Of a DNA stretch of 64,000 nt, positions 62,857-64,000 are shown in pieces. This stretch comes from Schizochytrium sp. TIO01 (taxonomy: Eukaryota > Sar > Bigyra > Thraustochytrida > Thraustochytriidae), in contig SMSO01000031.1 of assembly GCA_004764695.1 (NCBI GenBank), positions 8,618,761 to 8,682,760 on the forward strand, given 5' to 3'. Numbering within the stretch: position 1 is the stretch's first letter; every line of letters begins with the position of its first letter. Both the position numbers and the translations under genes were made by a program. The notes below the pieces were generated by a model. It had not been told where the DNA came from. It made no database searches and saw nothing but the letters and a program-made list of their open reading frames with translations.

Positions 62857-63841
62857 GATTTGTGCTGCCTCTTCTCTAAGTTTACAATGCTCGTAGTATG
62901 CAAGTCAAATCAAGTCAATAGTTCCTTTCTCTCTACTGGTGCTTCCGTCGATCAGTCCGGTCCAACTTGCTGGACTAGACAAGCGAAATATATTCCAATC
63001 CTCTGTGCCGCTTTCAACAGCAAGTATCGCAGCCCATCTGCGACCTGTTTTATTCGGCCGCTTTCTACGCGCCCAAATATTACTCTGATTCTTTTGCTCG
63101 CGAATTCTATATTACAGTACAGTTCCGTTACGGTATGCTTGTCTCGGTGCCCATTAAAGGTAGTTACTAGAGGGTCTACTACCCCTCTAGATAGTGAACT
63201 ACTAATACAACCCTCCCTCCTTGGACTTAATATTTAATGTAGCATATTACTTTAGATGATATCAACGCAGAGGCCGTTCCTATTTGTGTAGTATATATAG
63301 AACTGTAGGACTAGTTTTGCTGTAGAACTGAGAATTCCGAGTTCTTCCTGACTTAAAAGAGTATTTTTAAGCTTCTTCAAAGAGCTCAGAGATGATGTCG
63401 AGATGTTCACAAGGATTGAGATTCTACGACCTATATAATTCTGTCGAGTGAGCGAAAAATACACAAACAAATTGCTAAAATCACAAGTTGTATGTTCAGC
63501 AGGAGAGAATTTCTGAGAAGTAAGAAACTAGGCAGGTACATAGTCATGTGAGTAATATGGCCAAAAAGGAAAAGAGGTCTAATTCACAATAGGCCATTTA
63601 GCGGTTGGCTGGCTGGAGAGTATGTCGAACTGAGTGGTGGTGGTCGATGAAGAATTGGGAGTAGAGATTGACAGCAACGCCCATTCATCCATCAGTCCAT
63701 ACATCCGAGGGGAAATCCTCTTCGGACGGAGGCGTGGAGCTGGAGCTGACTTGGGTTGCTCCGCTCTGCTTTGAAGTGGAGTTCTTACTTTTGTACCTGC
63801 TGTGTTCGTTGAAGTCATCTTAACCTGAGTCGCTTGAGGCC
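62857..63841. other. intergenic ~1 kb, divergent promoters
   Basis: Upstream of both the TMEM249-like gene (-) and the lysine-rich gene (+). Two short open frames (62803-63237 + and 63252-63470 -) resemble nothing known. A small GC-rich block precedes the right-hand start. Confidence 0.5.
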
Positions 63842-64000
63842 ATGGCGACCTCTGACGCACGTACGCCCAAGAGCGCCAAGAAGCGCGACAATGGCGCCAA
63901 GAGCACCTCGAAGAAGAGCACTTCGAAGAAGATGAAGAAACTTGAAAAAGAGGTCTCTGCTGAGGAGGAAGAGTACCTTCTGGAGAATGATAACAACGAT
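63842..64000 (+). CDS. lysine/serine-rich protein N-terminus, 3' partial
   Basis: An ATG at 63842 opens a frame that runs 53 codons to the window edge. It begins MATSDARTPKSAKKRDNG, continues with repeated SKKSTSKK-type basic units, then switches to an acidic stretch (EVSAEEEEYLLEND). A basic patch followed by an acidic one is common at the N-termini of nuclear proteins, including chromatin remodellers, but no domain is reached. The GC content and strong codon periodicity support coding. The identity cannot be determined. Confidence 0.6.
   Translation, partial: MATSDARTPKSAKKRDNGAKSTSKKSTSKKMKKLEKEVSAEEEEYLLENDNND

Overview
The window is nuclear DNA of a protist eukaryote. The best guess is a stramenopile of the labyrinthulomycete/thraustochytrid type, inferred from gene content and style because no species marker is present. 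Supporting points are mostly intron-free genes with occasional very short introns (43 to about 60 nt, donors GTAAGT or GTACGT), a degenerate bZIP plus START-like protein of the M96 type known from oomycetes and relatives, a mitochondrial B12-dependent methylmalonyl-CoA mutase, and a homologue of the flagellar channel subunit TMEM249. No rRNA, tRNA, CRISPR array or prokaryotic operon was seen.

Layout. 0-15 kb is gene-dense: a partial La-motif RNA-binding protein (+), a PanP-like PLP decarboxylase (-), a PIG3-type quinone oxidoreductase (+), a beta-trefoil/membrane/CRAL-TRIO protein (-), a two-exon trypsin-fold protease with a cysteine nucleophile (-) and a Ser/Thr kinase (-). 15-20 kb has no confident gene and carries a 387-bp tandem duplication. 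A bZIP/START-like gene lies at 20.1-21.8 kb. 21.8-30.4 kb is gene-poor, with a possible retroelement relic and then many microsatellites. The mutase lies at 30.4-32.7 kb and a TPR protein at 35.6-36.5 kb. 36.5-48.7 kb is a 12-kb stretch of tetranucleotide repeats and GC-rich islands without a credible gene. From 48.7 kb the window is gene-dense again: TRAPPC1/Bet5 (-), a CNNM-type CBS transporter (+), a very large chimeric voltage-gated K+ channel (-), an unknown protein (+), a small DOT1-fold methyltransferase (+), a four-exon TMEM249 homologue (-) and the start of a lysine-rich protein running off the end (+).

The genes are independent eukaryotic units covering vesicle traffic, B12-dependent propionyl-CoA metabolism, lipid transfer, ion transport, chromatin or protein methylation and RNA binding. 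The most unusual item is the channel at 53.5-57.6 kb: a secreted-type beta-propeller and thrombospondin-3-like calcium repeats fused to a six-helix K+ channel. About 4 kb away is a TMEM249 homologue. In animals TMEM249 belongs to the sperm CatSper channel, whose other auxiliary subunits also carry extracellular beta-propellers. A functional link here is only a hypothesis.
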